This document shows positions 5,210 through 13,196 of a stretch of 13,224 nucleotides of DNA, piece by piece. This DNA is from Xanthobacteraceae bacterium. GTDB lineage: Bacteria; Pseudomonadota; Alphaproteobacteria; Rhizobiales; Xanthobacteraceae. Position numbers and translations under genes: made by a program. Below the pieces are notes generated by a model that searched no databases, was not told the DNA's origin, and saw only the letters and a program-made list of their open reading frames with translations. The stretch lies in assembly GCA_030043285.1 (NCBI GenBank), contig JASHXZ010000213.1, positions 1 to 13,224 of the forward strand, written 5' to 3'. Numbering within the stretch: position 1 is the stretch's first letter; each line of letters opens with the position of its first letter.

Positions 5210-7213
5210 CTACGCCGCCTGCACCTCGGCGAGGAAGCGGCGCACTTCGCCCTGCAGATTTTCGGCTTCGACCGCCAGCGCGTCGGCGAGCCCTTTGACG
5301 TCGACGGCGGTGGCGCGGGCGCCGGTCGAGGCGCCGGCGACGCGGCTCATGGCATCGGCGCCGGTGCGCGCCTCGACCGAGGCGCGGTTGACACCTTCGG
5401 CGATCGAGGCGACGGCGTTGTGCTGCTCCTCGACGGTGGCGGCGACGGTCGCTGCGATGGTCGACATGTCGTCGATGATCGTCGACACCTGCTCGATGGC
5501 CTGCGCGGCGTCGGCGGTGGCCGACTGGATCGAGCCGATCTGGGCGGCGATATCCTCGGTGGCGCGCGCGGTCTGCGCCGCCAACGATTTGACTTCGGAT
5601 GCGACCACCGCGAAGCCGCGCCCGGCCTCGCCGGCACGCGCCGCCTCGATGGTGGCGTTGAGCGCCAAGAGGTTGGTCTGCCCGGCAATGGCCTGAATGA
5701 GCCCGATCACCTCGCCGATGCGGTTGGCGGCGCTGCCCAGCTCCGACATGGTGTTGACGGTGCGCTTGGATTCGGCGACGGCGCGGCTGGCGACCTCGGT
5801 CGATTTCGATGCTTGCGAAGCAATTTCGCCGATCGAGGCGGCAAGCTCCTCGATTGAGCTCGCCACCGTGGTGACGTTGACCGAGGCGGCGCCGACCCGG
5901 GTCTCGGCCAGCTGCGCTTCGGCGGTCACCGAATCGGCCGCCTGATTGAGCCCGGTCGAGGCGCGCTCGAGCCGGCCGGCCTGCTCGCGCAACCGCGCCA
6001 GCGCCTGCTCCACCGAGGTGCGGAACTGCGCGATCATGGTGGCGATCGTTTCGCCGCGCTGCTCGCGCGCCGCGTTGGTCTCCGCCTGCATGCCGGACAG
6101 CCGTTCGCGTTCGACCATGGTGTCGCGGAACACGATCACCGAGCGCGCCATGGCGCCGATCTCGTGGCTCAGATGGGTGGCCGGTATTTGCACCGATGTA
6201 TCGCCGCCGGCGAGCCGCTTCATGATCCCGGCGAGGCTTTCCAGCGGCCGGGTGATGGAGCGGCCGATCAGCCAGCTGCAGATCAGCCCGAGCGACACCA
6301 GGCCGACGCCGAGCACGACGATGATCCATTGCGTGCGCTCGCGCGAGGCGGCAAGCGCGCGCGCCGCGGCGGCGGCGTTGTTCTGCGCCGCGGCGATGAT
6401 CTTGTCGGCCTGCGGCAGTACCGCCTCGGTGTCGTGGTCGATTAGCGCGAGCAGCGGCTGGATGTTGTCGGCGCTCGCCACCCATTGCGCGAAGGCGTAG
6501 CTGTAGTGCTGCACCTGGCTGTTGAGCTTTTCCTTCATGGTCGGCAGACCGTCGACCGAATTGAACAGGTTGTTGAAATTCTTCACTTCGTCGAGGAAAT
6601 GCTGCTCGGCGTCGGCCGAATGGCTCAACCGGTATTCAATCTCGTAGTGCCGCATGGTGAAGATCGACGCCATGAGCTTGGCGGCCTGGGCGTCGGCGAC
6701 CCAGGTCAGATCGTCGTGAATGGTTTTTTCGACCGCCTTGCTGGCCGAGATCAGGTCGGCGGTGGTGCCTTCGGTCTCGCTAAAGCCGAGCGTTCTTTGC
6801 TCGTTGACCAGGCTGTCGAAACTGGCTTTGAGATCGCGCACCGTGATGCGCAGCGGCGTGATCATGTCCTGCTGCGAATCGGCGACCTTGGCCTGGACAC
6901 GTTCGAGCGACTGTGTGGCGAGCTCCTGGCCCTGCGCGAAGGTCTTGATCTGCCGCTCGGACGGACGCGAGACGAAATCGACCGTCGCGGCGCGCATCAT
7001 CAAAAGGCCGGACTTGAGATCGTGGCTGGCATCCGCCACCGCGGTGTCACGCGCCACGATCGAGAACGAACGTCCGACCTGGCTGTCGCCCACCTCGAAG
7101 GCGAGGCCGCCGGCCAGGAAGCCGACGACCGGGATGAGACCGAGCGCGATAATGCGGGCGCGCACCGACAGCCTGGAAAACACTTGGACGAAAAAGACTT
7201 GGGCGATTGACAT
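5210..7213 (-). CDS. Methyl-accepting chemotaxis protein with large helical periplasmic sensor
   Basis: The 667-residue receptor has a membrane helix at about 20-40, a periplasmic region of about 255 residues (41-295), a second membrane helix at about 296-317, a HAMP domain at about 318-370, and the long cytoplasmic coiled-coil signalling domain at about 400-660. The hairpin tip that binds CheA and CheW is intact ([20 protein letters not shown], 511-530). The periplasmic part has no PAS/Cache look; its size and helical heptads suit a helical-bundle sensor, possibly the helical bimodular (HBM) type, so the ligand is unknown. There is no CheR-binding pentapeptide such as NWETF at the C-terminus (ends [10 protein letters not shown]). 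ATG 7213 is the first good start, with only a weak ribosome site. It stands alone, without che genes nearby. Upstream are a CtrA-like half-site and a direct repeat. Confidence 0.95.
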   Translation of the reverse strand: MSIAQVFFVQVFSRLSVRARIIALGLIPVVGFLAGGLAFEVGDSQVGRSFSIVARDTAVADASHDLKSGLLMMRAATVDFVSRPSERQIKTFAQGQELATQSLERVQAKVADSQQDMITPLRITVRDLKASFDSLVNEQRTLGFSETEGTTADLISASKAVEKTIHDDLTWVADAQAAKLMASIFTMRHYEIEYRLSHSADAEQHFLDEVKNFNNLFNSVDGLPTMKEKLNSQVQHYSYAFAQWVASADNIQPLLALIDHDTEAVLPQADKIIAAAQNNAAAAARALAASRERTQWIIVVLGVGLVSLGLICSWLIGRSITRPLESLAGIMKRLAGGDTSVQIPATHLSHEIGAMARSVIVFRDTMVERERLSGMQAETNAAREQRGETIATMIAQFRTSVEQALARLREQAGRLERASTGLNQAADSVTAEAQLAETRVGAASVNVTTVASSIEELAASIGEIASQASKSTEVASRAVAESKRTVNTMSELGSAANRIGEVIGLIQAIAGQTNLLALNATIEAARAGEAGRGFAVVASEVKSLAAQTARATEDIAAQIGSIQSATADAAQAIEQVSTIIDDMSTIAATVAATVEEQHNAVASIAEGVNRASVEARTGADAMSRVAGASTGARATAVDVKGLADALAVEAENLQGEVRRFLAEVQAA

Positions 7214-7299
7214 CGGCGAGCCGCGTGCAGGGTTCCTGGACCGGGATCAAGGCGGCCGCGGCTCGGCACCGCGGCAACAGGTCTCCAGCAAAACGGAAA

Positions 7300-7307
7300 A
7301 TGGTTAA
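7300..7307 (-). promoter_or_regulatory. CtrA-type half-site upstream of the chemoreceptor
   Basis: On the minus strand this reads TTAACCAT, the 8-mer half-site described for the cell-cycle regulator CtrA in alphaproteobacteria. It is 86 bp before the chemoreceptor start. The full TTAA-N7-TTAA form is absent, because the position 11 nt upstream reads CTTG. CtrA commonly controls motility and chemotaxis genes, so the site is plausible but unproven. Confidence 0.35.
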
Positions 7308-7328
7308 GATTTGACAAGAATTCGCAGC

Positions 7329-7369
7329 TATTTCACCCCCACGTTGAAGTTTATTTCAGCCGCACGTTG
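7329..7369. repeat. 18-bp direct repeat, 23-bp period, in the divergent promoter region
   Basis: TATTTCACCCCCACGTTG (7329-7346) and TATTTCAGCCGCACGTTG (7352-7369) agree at 16 of 18 positions, with a 5-nt gap. Two copies spaced about two helical turns apart between divergent genes suggest a binding site for a transcription factor acting on the chemoreceptor, the acyl-CoA dehydrogenase gene, or both. Confidence 0.6.
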
Positions 7370-7502
7370 TCGGGTGCGGCGGTGCAGCTTTTGCACGGCC
7401 CGGGACGCAAGTGCCTGTTCAAAGGGCGCGACAAGTCCTTTTTGCCCGCCTACGTTTGGCGCTGCCGCCGGTTAAGCCGAACCCCCACCTGATGGAGTCG
7501 TC

Positions 7503-9179
7503 ATGCCGCCTGCCGCGTCCGCCCTGTCCGCGGGCCTCGAGCTGATTACGGCGCTTCGAGAGGGGATTGCGGCAGTCGAGGCGCTGCTCGACGACGCCCG
7601 CCGCGCCGTGGCCGAGCGCGTGACGCTCGACGGCCGGCCGATCTCCGCCACGTTCGAACGCGAGCAGCGCGCCACCCACGGCCTTGCCTGGCTCGCCACT
7701 TACGTGGAGGCGATCCGCCAGCTCGCCGCCTATGCGCAACGCCTCGCCGAGGCCGGCCGTCTCGGCGAGACCGAGGACCTTTTGATCCGCATCGGCACCG
7801 GCGAATATTTGGCGCAAATATTTGGCGGCATTCCGATGAGCCAGGGCGAGATCGTGCGTCCGTCCGATCTCGGCCTTGCCGCGGCCGCCATTGCGGTGCG
7901 GGTGTCGCCCGCGGTCGAACACCTCATCGCTGCCGGCAACACGGCGTCGCAGCGCGCGCGGCTCGCCGAGCTGATGCGCCAAAGCCAGGACATAACCGTC
8001 GGCTTCTGCGGCCTCGACGAGACGCTCGATGCCGTCCGCGATGAGATACGGCGCTTCGCCGACGACAAGGTCGCGCCGCAGGCGCAGCAATGGCATTTGC
8101 GCAATGCCTACATCCCGCTCGACGTCGTCGCGCAAATGTCCGAGCTCGGCGTGTTCAGCCTCACCATCCCGGAGGACTTCGGCGGCATGGGGCTCGGCAA
8201 GGAGTCGATGTGCGTCGTTTCCGAAGAACTATCGCGCGGTTACATCGGCGTCGGCAGCCTCGGCACCCGTTCGGAAATCGCCGCCGAGCTCATTCTCGGC
8301 AGCGGCACCTTGGAGCAGAAACGCAAATGGCTGCCGAAGATCGCCTCCGGCGAGGTGCTGCCGACGGCGGTGTTCACCGAGCCGGACACCGGGTCCGATC
8401 TGGCCGCGCTGAAGACCCGCGCGGTGCGCGAGCGCGACACCTACAAGATCCACGGCAACAAGACCTGGATCACCCACCCGGTGCGCGCCGATTTGATGAC
8501 GCTCCTGGTGCGCACCAATCCGGCGGAGACCGGCTATCGCGGCCTCTCCATGTTGTTGGCCGAAAAGCCGCGCGGCAGCGACGACGATCCATTTCCAGTG
8601 CCTGGAATGTCCGGCACGGAAATCGAGGTGCTCGGATATCGCGGCATGAAGGAATACGAAATCGCGTTCGACGGCTTTGTGGTGCAGGCCGACAATCTGC
8701 TCGGCGGCGTCGAGGGTCACGGCTTCAAGCAATTGATGGCGACGTTCGAATCGGCGCGCATCCAGACCGCAGCGCGTGCCGTCGGCGTGGCGCAGGCCGC
8801 GCTGGAACAAGGGCTCGCCTATGCGACCGCGCGCCGGCAGTTCGGCAAGCCGATCGCCGACTTTCCGCGGGTTTCCGACAAGCTCGCCATGACGGCGGTC
8901 GAGATCATGATGGCGCGGCAGCTCACCTATCATGCGGCACGGCAGAAGGATTCCGGGCGGCGCTGCGATCTCGAAGCCGGCATGGCGAAGTTGCTCGCCG
9001 CCCGCGTCGCCTGGGCCGCCGCCGACAATTGCGTGCAAATTCACGGCGGCAACGGTTTTGCACTCGAATTTGCTGCCTCGCGGCTCCTCTGCGACGCCCG
9101 CATCCTCAACATTTTCGAAGGTGCCGCCGAGATCCAGGCCCAGGTGATCGCGCGGCGATTGCTCGACGGGTCTAACTAG
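7503..9179 (+). CDS. mcd: Acyl-CoA dehydrogenase, probably (2S)-methylsuccinyl-CoA dehydrogenase
   Basis: This FAD enzyme would oxidise (2S)-methylsuccinyl-CoA to mesaconyl-CoA in the ethylmalonyl-CoA pathway of acetate assimilation. At 558 residues it is about 150-170 longer than ordinary acyl-CoA dehydrogenases. The extra part is N-terminal (about 1-165) and includes EYLAQIFGGIPMSQGEIVRP (101-120), which resembles the known Mcd extension as I recall it. The catalytic core follows: TEPDTGSD (292-299) near the flavin, RRQFGKPIADFPRVSDKLA (444-462), VQIHGGNGF (511-519), and FEGAAEIQ (538-545), whose E539 occupies the catalytic-base position of the MCAD type. ATG 7503 has GGAG 5 nt upstream. 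It is divergent from the chemoreceptor and is followed 78 bp later by an MFS gene. Other pathway genes (ccr, ecm) are not in the window. Family is certain; the Mcd subtype rests on the extension and remembered motifs. Confidence 0.85.
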   Translation: MPPAASALSAGLELITALREGIAAVEALLDDARRAVAERVTLDGRPISATFEREQRATHGLAWLATYVEAIRQLAAYAQRLAEAGRLGETEDLLIRIGTGEYLAQIFGGIPMSQGEIVRPSDLGLAAAAIAVRVSPAVEHLIAAGNTASQRARLAELMRQSQDITVGFCGLDETLDAVRDEIRRFADDKVAPQAQQWHLRNAYIPLDVVAQMSELGVFSLTIPEDFGGMGLGKESMCVVSEELSRGYIGVGSLGTRSEIAAELILGSGTLEQKRKWLPKIASGEVLPTAVFTEPDTGSDLAALKTRAVRERDTYKIHGNKTWITHPVRADLMTLLVRTNPAETGYRGLSMLLAEKPRGSDDDPFPVPGMSGTEIEVLGYRGMKEYEIAFDGFVVQADNLLGGVEGHGFKQLMATFESARIQTAARAVGVAQAALEQGLAYATARRQFGKPIADFPRVSDKLAMTAVEIMMARQLTYHAARQKDSGRRCDLEAGMAKLLAARVAWAAADNCVQIHGGNGFALEFAASRLLCDARILNIFEGAAEIQAQVIARRLLDGSN

Positions 9180-9257
9180 AAATATCATCCCCATAGGGCG
9201 CGAGCCCGACCGATCGCGCTCATTAGTTCCATCGCTCCTCGTGAGTGGCGCGCGCCC

Positions 9258-10517
9258 ATGGATGACCGCCGCGTAGAAGATCATTTTCGTATGATGGCAA
9301 GACACTTCGAGAACCCCGCGCCCGATTCGGCACAGGCGTGGCTGCGCCTGGGCGCGACCATGCTGGTCTCGACCATCGGCGGCGTCGGAATGTGGTCGGT
9401 CGTGGTCGCGCTGCCGGCAGTGCAGGCGGATTTCGGCGCGTCGAGGGCGGAGGCCTCATGGCCGTTTACGCTCGCCATGCTCGGACTTTCCCTCGGCGGG
9501 GTAGCAATGGGCCGGCTCCTCGATCGCGCCGGAATTTTGCTGGCGCTGGTGATTGGCGCCCTGTCGCTGTGCATTGGCTATCTGGGCGCCGCTGCCGCCG
9601 GCAGCCTCTTTGTATTCGCGCTGGCGCACGCGCTGATCGGATTCGGCAGCTCCGTCACCTTCGGCCCTTTGATGGCGGATATTTCCACTTGGTTCGTGCG
9701 GCGCCGCGGCGTCGCGGTAACGCTGTGCTCGGCAGGAAATTATTTCGCCGGCACATTGTGGCCGCCGGTCGTGCAGCAATCCATCGCGCATTATGGCTGG
9801 CGCGCGACCCACGCCGGCATCGGCCTTGGCTGCGGCGTCGCCATGGTTCTGATCAGCGTCATCGCCTTGCGCCGGCAGGCGCCGGCCGCGCTGATGGAGG
9901 CAACCGACGCCGCCCGTAAGGGATCGCCCGCAACGCTCGCACTTTCGCCCGGCGTGCTGCAAACGCTGCTGGCGCTGGCATCGGTGTGCTGCTGCGTGGC
10001 AATGTCGATGCCGCAGGTTCACATCGTCGCCTATTGCGGCGATCTCGGCTACGGCGTCGCCCGCGGCGCCGACATGCTGGCGCTCATGATGGCATTCGGG
10101 ATCGTGGGCCGCATCGGTTCGGGATTTATCGCCGATCGCATCGGCGGCCTGCCAACGCTGATGCTCGGCTCGGCGCTGCAGGGCGTCGCGCTGCTGCTTT
10201 ATCTGCTCTACGACGGGCTGTTCTCGCTTTACGTCATCTCGGCGGTGTTCGGCCTGTTCCAGGGCGGCATCGTGCCGAGCTACGCCATCATCGTGCGCGA
10301 ATATTTCCCCGCCAAGGAGGCGGGCGCGCGCATCGGCTTCATTTTGATGGCAAGCCTGTTTGGCATGGCGGTCGGCGGCTGGATGTCGGGCTACATTTTC
10401 GACGTGACCGGCTCGTATCGAGCCGCGTTTTTGAACGGCCTCGGCTGGAACGCGCTCAACGGCGCGATCGTGCTGTGGCTGTTGTTCCGGCGCCAGTCGC
10501 GCGCCGCCTATGCGTGA
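9258..10517 (+). CDS. Major facilitator superfamily transporter, probably for organic anions
   Basis: The 419-residue protein has about twelve hydrophobic helices in two halves with a central loop near 210-230. The first starts at about residue 30, after a polar N-terminal tail. GRLLDRAG (84-91) and, in the second half, a GxxADRIGG-type loop after TM8 (SGFIADRIGG) are the conserved MFS inter-helix motifs. The overall look is that of the monocarboxylate/oxalate-formate branch of the MFS, but no substrate-specific residues can be read with confidence. ATG 9258 is the longest ATG start, but ATGs at 9291 and 9294 also fit, and none has a strong ribosome site. It lies 78 bp after the acyl-CoA dehydrogenase gene on the same strand, with no clear terminator between, so it may be in one operon and move a carboxylic acid used in that pathway. 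That is inference. It ends 28 bp from the convergent exported-protein gene. Confidence 0.88.
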   Translation: MDDRRVEDHFRMMARHFENPAPDSAQAWLRLGATMLVSTIGGVGMWSVVVALPAVQADFGASRAEASWPFTLAMLGLSLGGVAMGRLLDRAGILLALVIGALSLCIGYLGAAAAGSLFVFALAHALIGFGSSVTFGPLMADISTWFVRRRGVAVTLCSAGNYFAGTLWPPVVQQSIAHYGWRATHAGIGLGCGVAMVLISVIALRRQAPAALMEATDAARKGSPATLALSPGVLQTLLALASVCCCVAMSMPQVHIVAYCGDLGYGVARGADMLALMMAFGIVGRIGSGFIADRIGGLPTLMLGSALQGVALLLYLLYDGLFSLYVISAVFGLFQGGIVPSYAIIVREYFPAKEAGARIGFILMASLFGMAVGGWMSGYIFDVTGSYRAAFLNGLGWNALNGAIVLWLLFRRQSRAAYA

Positions 10518-10545
10518 ACGGCGCGCGACGGATCGAATTGACCGA

Positions 10546-11073
10546 TCAAGGCTTATCCGGGCACGCCTGCGGCGGTTTCGTCGGCACCAGCGAAGAGTGG
10601 TGTTGGGAGATCAGCGTACCTGTGAAGACATAGGTGTAACGCGCCTGCACGTCCGCCGGCGGATTGAATGCCTCGAGCTTGAAATCATAAAGTCCGGAAG
10701 CGTACGCCTGTGCGCAGTCGCCGCCCACCTTTGGCGGATTGCGGTCGAAATCGAAGATTGCGACCGGCTTGAACGGCAGGAAGTCGTTAACAAAATAGCC
10801 GGTGATCTCGTTGTGGCCGGTCAACGGCCCCTTGCTGCATGTCGGCAGCAGGACCCCATTCGGCGCATAGGTCCTGACAATCAGCTGCGGGTTGTTCTGC
10901 CTCCAAGCCGCCTGCAGCTGGTTGCCCCAGTTTTGCAGCAGCCCGCGGACCATCTGGTCGACATCGCAGCGCTTCGCCGTTTTCGACCATCCAGCCGACG
11001 GCCAAGCCGCAACGGCAGCGAGGACGATCAAGCACGCGGAGTAATGCAGCACTCTCCGATTGAGGCGTTTCAT
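10546..11073 (-). CDS. Exported NTF2-like (SnoaL/DUF4440, SgcJ/EcaC type) protein
   Basis: The 175-residue product begins MKRLNRR with a hydrophobic stretch (about 9-24) and a small-residue region ending near AGWSKTA, a plausible signal peptide. The mature part of about 145 residues has the NTF2-like arrangement: a helix with the AWRQNNPQLIVRTYAPNGVL motif (about 55-74), then GHNEITGYF (85-93), then beta-strand rich segments. Such folds bind small molecules or act as minor enzymes; no catalytic residue pattern is firmly seen. Two cysteines (C36 and C79) could form a disulphide outside the cytoplasm. ATG 11073 was chosen because GGGAG lies 7 nt upstream (minus strand); a longer TTG start at 11121 would spoil the signal peptide. 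It is convergent with the MFS gene and is preceded, with a 92-bp gap, by the amidohydrolase gene on the same strand. Fold assignment is moderately sure; the role is unknown. Confidence 0.72.
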   Translation of the reverse strand: MKRLNRRVLHYSACLIVLAAVAAWPSAGWSKTAKRCDVDQMVRGLLQNWGNQLQAAWRQNNPQLIVRTYAPNGVLLPTCSKGPLTGHNEITGYFVNDFLPFKPVAIFDFDRNPPKVGGDCAQAYASGLYDFKLEAFNPPADVQARYTYVFTGTLISQHHSSLVPTKPPQACPDKP

Positions 11074-11165
11074 GGCAAAGCTCCCCCGTCCAGCCAGCAT
11101 TGATAATCGCGCGAATCGCAACGCTTATTAGCACAATGCTTTGATACTCGGAATACGGGAGTGCT

Positions 11166-12173
11166 TTATCGTACCTTTTCTTCCACCGCCCTTCGCTTCG
11201 CCGTCGGCGGCTCCTTGAGCAATAGCCCGATATTGCCGGAGAGAATGCGCTCGCCGTCGACGCCGAGCCCGCGGATCTCGCCCACGAAGTCGCGCACGAT
11301 CTCGCGCTTGCGGATCTCCTGCGGATAGTCGGTGGCGAACACGATGCGCGACGCCGGGATTTCGCATAATCCCGCCCTCACGGCGCCAATGCCGCCGGCA
11401 AAGCCCGCGGTATCGAACACCAGGTTGTTGCGGATGTAGTGGTCGAAATCGTGCTTGGCCTTGGCGCCGTGGCGCGCGTTGCCGGCGGTGCCCCAAAACT
11501 CCTTGTCCTGAAACGAGCGGATGCGGGCGAGCATTCCCGCCATGCCGCCGGACAAATGCGCCATGTGTACGGTCAGCTCCGGATGGCGGTCGAACAGCCC
11601 GGAATTGACCAAGCGGATGGTCGCCATGATCAGCGAGAACTCGCGGCCGACGCCGCGCGCGGTGTCGTAGGCGTCGAATTGCTGCGCCACATTGAGCTTG
11701 AGCGCCGGGTGCACGAACACGAACAGGCCGAGCTTTTCGACCTCGTTCCAGAACGGCTCCATGGCCGGATCGTCGATCCACTTGCCGTCAAACTCCGATG
11801 TGATCGTGACGCCCTGGAAGCCGAGCTCGTGCCGGCAGCGTGCTAGCTCCTTGAAGGCCGCGGCGCCGCCGAGCGGATGCGCGTGTGCGGCGCCGATGAA
11901 GCGGCCCGGATAATCGCGCTCGGCCTTGTTGGCGCAATCGTTGACGAACCGTGAGGTGTCGAGGTCCGCGCACATGCCGGCCGCGCTGGTCAGCCAGGCG
12001 GCGTCGATGCCGGCTACGTCCATCATGCGCACGTGCTCGTCGAGATCGTAGAGCAGCGCATGCACGGTGTAGCTCGGCGCGCCGAGCGCGTCGTAGTGCA
12101 GGATGAGGCGGTCGCCCGGATCCTGCTTGATCAGTTCGCGCGGGGTGAAGTGGTGCTGAAAATCGACGATCAT
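11166..12173 (-). CDS. Amidohydrolase-2 family (ACMSD-like) hydrolase or decarboxylase
   Basis: This 335-residue TIM-barrel protein belongs to the amidohydrolase_2 group, which holds decarboxylases such as aminocarboxymuconate-semialdehyde decarboxylase and gamma-resorcylate decarboxylase, and hydrolases. The opening reads DFQHHFTP (4-11); the usual metal motif D-x-H-x-H is here D-x-Q-x-H, so Q6 replaces the first histidine while H8 is kept. Other expected metal or catalytic residues are visible: H155 (VHPA), H203 or H206 (HMAHLSGG), and D282 in FATDYPQE (279-286). Related decarboxylases such as LigW and gamma-resorcylate decarboxylase carry Glu at this first position, so a substitution is not by itself inactivating. 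ATG 12173 has AAGGA 5 nt upstream. Its downstream neighbour on this strand is the exported NTF2-like gene. The substrate cannot be named. Confidence 0.88.
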   Translation of the reverse strand: MIVDFQHHFTPRELIKQDPGDRLILHYDALGAPSYTVHALLYDLDEHVRMMDVAGIDAAWLTSAAGMCADLDTSRFVNDCANKAERDYPGRFIGAAHAHPLGGAAAFKELARCRHELGFQGVTITSEFDGKWIDDPAMEPFWNEVEKLGLFVFVHPALKLNVAQQFDAYDTARGVGREFSLIMATIRLVNSGLFDRHPELTVHMAHLSGGMAGMLARIRSFQDKEFWGTAGNARHGAKAKHDFDHYIRNNLVFDTAGFAGGIGAVRAGLCEIPASRIVFATDYPQEIRKREIVRDFVGEIRGLGVDGERILSGNIGLLLKEPPTAKRRAVEEKVR

Positions 12174-12223
12174 TGCGGTCCTTTTCCTGTGGCGACAGCC
12201 TCTTAGCGCATCGCTCCGCGCCC

Positions 12224-12321
12224 GTCATGCCGCGGCCGGGCCACCAAGGGACCCGGACCCATAACCGAAGTCCCGGGCTCATGGATTGCGGATTTACCGC
12301 TGCGCGGCAATCCGCAATGAC
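12224..12321. repeat. Intergenic palindromic repeat element
   Basis: The segment is bounded by GTCAT (12224-12228) and its reverse complement ATGAC (12317-12321). Inside, ATTGCGGATT (12285-12294) pairs exactly with AATCCGCAAT (12309-12318), with an inner CCGC/GCGG stem (12297-12300 with 12304-12307). A second GGGAC/GTCCC pair lies further left. Such GTCAT...ATGAC palindromes are scattered in Bradyrhizobium/Rhodopseudomonas-type spacers; copy number here cannot be seen. No T-tract follows. Confidence 0.5.
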
Positions 12322-12367
12322 AGGCCATGGGTTTCGCCGCCGCTCCGGCCGGGCTACATTGCCCGCC

Positions 12368-12562
12368 ATGGCAGATTTCATGTCGCACTATGCGGTCCCG
12401 GTGGCGATCGGCGCGGTCGCCGTGGTGCTGCTGCTCGGCCTCATCAACATGATGCGCGGCGGCTCCGGCAACACCTCGCAGAAGCTGATGCGGCTGCGCG
12501 TGCTGTTGCAGTTCATCGCCATCGTGGTGATCATGTTCACCGTATGGATCATGTCGAAATGA
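12368..12562 (+). CDS. Small HIG1-domain twin-transmembrane protein
   Basis: The 64-residue protein is two membrane helices (about 8-27, VPVAIGAVAVVLLLGLINMM, and about 45-62, LLQFIAIVVIMFTVWIM) joined by a short loop RGGSGNTSQKLMRLR (30-44). This two-helix hairpin with a basic QKLMRxRV loop is the signature of bacterial HIG1/twin-transmembrane proteins. Mitochondrial HIG1 proteins support cytochrome oxidase supercomplexes; whether this bacterial one does so is unknown. ATG 12368 gives the natural length; a second in-frame ATG at 12380 is possible. It is 16 bp from the adenosyltransferase gene, so they form an operon. Confidence 0.82.
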   Translation: MADFMSHYAVPVAIGAVAVVLLLGLINMMRGGSGNTSQKLMRLRVLLQFIAIVVIMFTVWIMSK

Positions 12563-12578
12563 GCCGGCAGCGCTGACC

Positions 12579-13157
12579 ATGGTGGCTCTCAACCGAATCT
12601 ATACCCGCACCGGCGACGACGGCACCACCGCGCTCGGCACCGGCGAACGGCGCAAGAAATACGACTTGCGTGTCGCCGCCTACGGCACACTCGACGAGCT
12701 CAATGCCGCACTCGGGCTCGCCCGGCTGCACACACGCGAGGACGCCGCGCTCGACGCCGCGCTGTCGCGCATCCAGAACGATCTGTTCGACGCCGGCGCC
12801 GACCTCACCATGCCCGGCAAGGGCAAGGGACCGGACGGCGCGCGCCTGACCGTCACCGACAACCAGGTGACCTGGCTCGAAAGCGAGATCGACCGGCTCA
12901 ATGCCGAGCTCAGTCCGCTGCGCTCGTTCGTGCTACCGGGCGGTAGCGCCGCCGCGGCGTACCTGCATCTCGCCCGTACCGTATGCCGGCGCGGCGAGCG
13001 GCTCATTGCCGAACTGGCCGACCAGCCCGGCGAGAGCGTGACGCCCGAAGTATTGAAATACGTCAACCGCCTCTCGGATTTCCTGTTCGTGGCGGCACGC
13101 CATGCCAACCACCAGGGCGCCGGCGATGTGCTTTGGGTGCCGGGCCGCAATCGTTGA
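12579..13157 (+). CDS. PduO-type ATP:cob(I)alamin adenosyltransferase
   Basis: The 192-residue protein transfers the 5'-deoxyadenosyl group of ATP to cob(I)alamin, giving adenosylcobalamin. The N-terminal ATP-binding stretch is YTRTGDDGTT (8-17), followed by GTLDELNAALG (36-46). The conserved helices RTVCRRGER (133-141) and YVNRLSDFLFVAAR (161-174), with arginines and Asp that hold ATP in the trimer interface, are intact. It is a cytoplasmic trimer in known members, and the length is normal. ATG 12579 follows the HIG1 gene stop by 16 bp; its ribosome site is weak, suggesting coupling. Adenosylcobalamin serves methylmalonyl-CoA and ethylmalonyl-CoA mutases, which links it to the dehydrogenase at 7503. 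PduO type rather than CobA/CobO type is clear from the sequence. Confidence 0.93.
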   Translation: MVALNRIYTRTGDDGTTALGTGERRKKYDLRVAAYGTLDELNAALGLARLHTREDAALDAALSRIQNDLFDAGADLTMPGKGKGPDGARLTVTDNQVTWLESEIDRLNAELSPLRSFVLPGGSAAAAYLHLARTVCRRGERLIAELADQPGESVTPEVLKYVNRLSDFLFVAARHANHQGAGDVLWVPGRNR

Positions 13158-13196
13158 ACACGACTAAAATCGCTGCGTACCAATTGGGGGCAATCC

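Noticed and set aside
5127..6485. Long open frame on the minus strand, 452 codons
   Set aside because: It overlaps the chemoreceptor in another frame and its product is a low-complexity Arg/Gly/Ala-rich sequence, typical of a shadow in high-GC DNA.
7382..7396. GTGCA-GCTTT-TGCAC hairpin as a terminator
   Set aside because: Only 5 bp, no T-tract, and no gene ends just before it on either strand.
8229..9305. Antisense open frame of 358 codons over the acyl-CoA dehydrogenase
   Set aside because: Product is rich in His, Arg and Gly with no domain, while the sense frame is an intact enzyme with all expected motifs.
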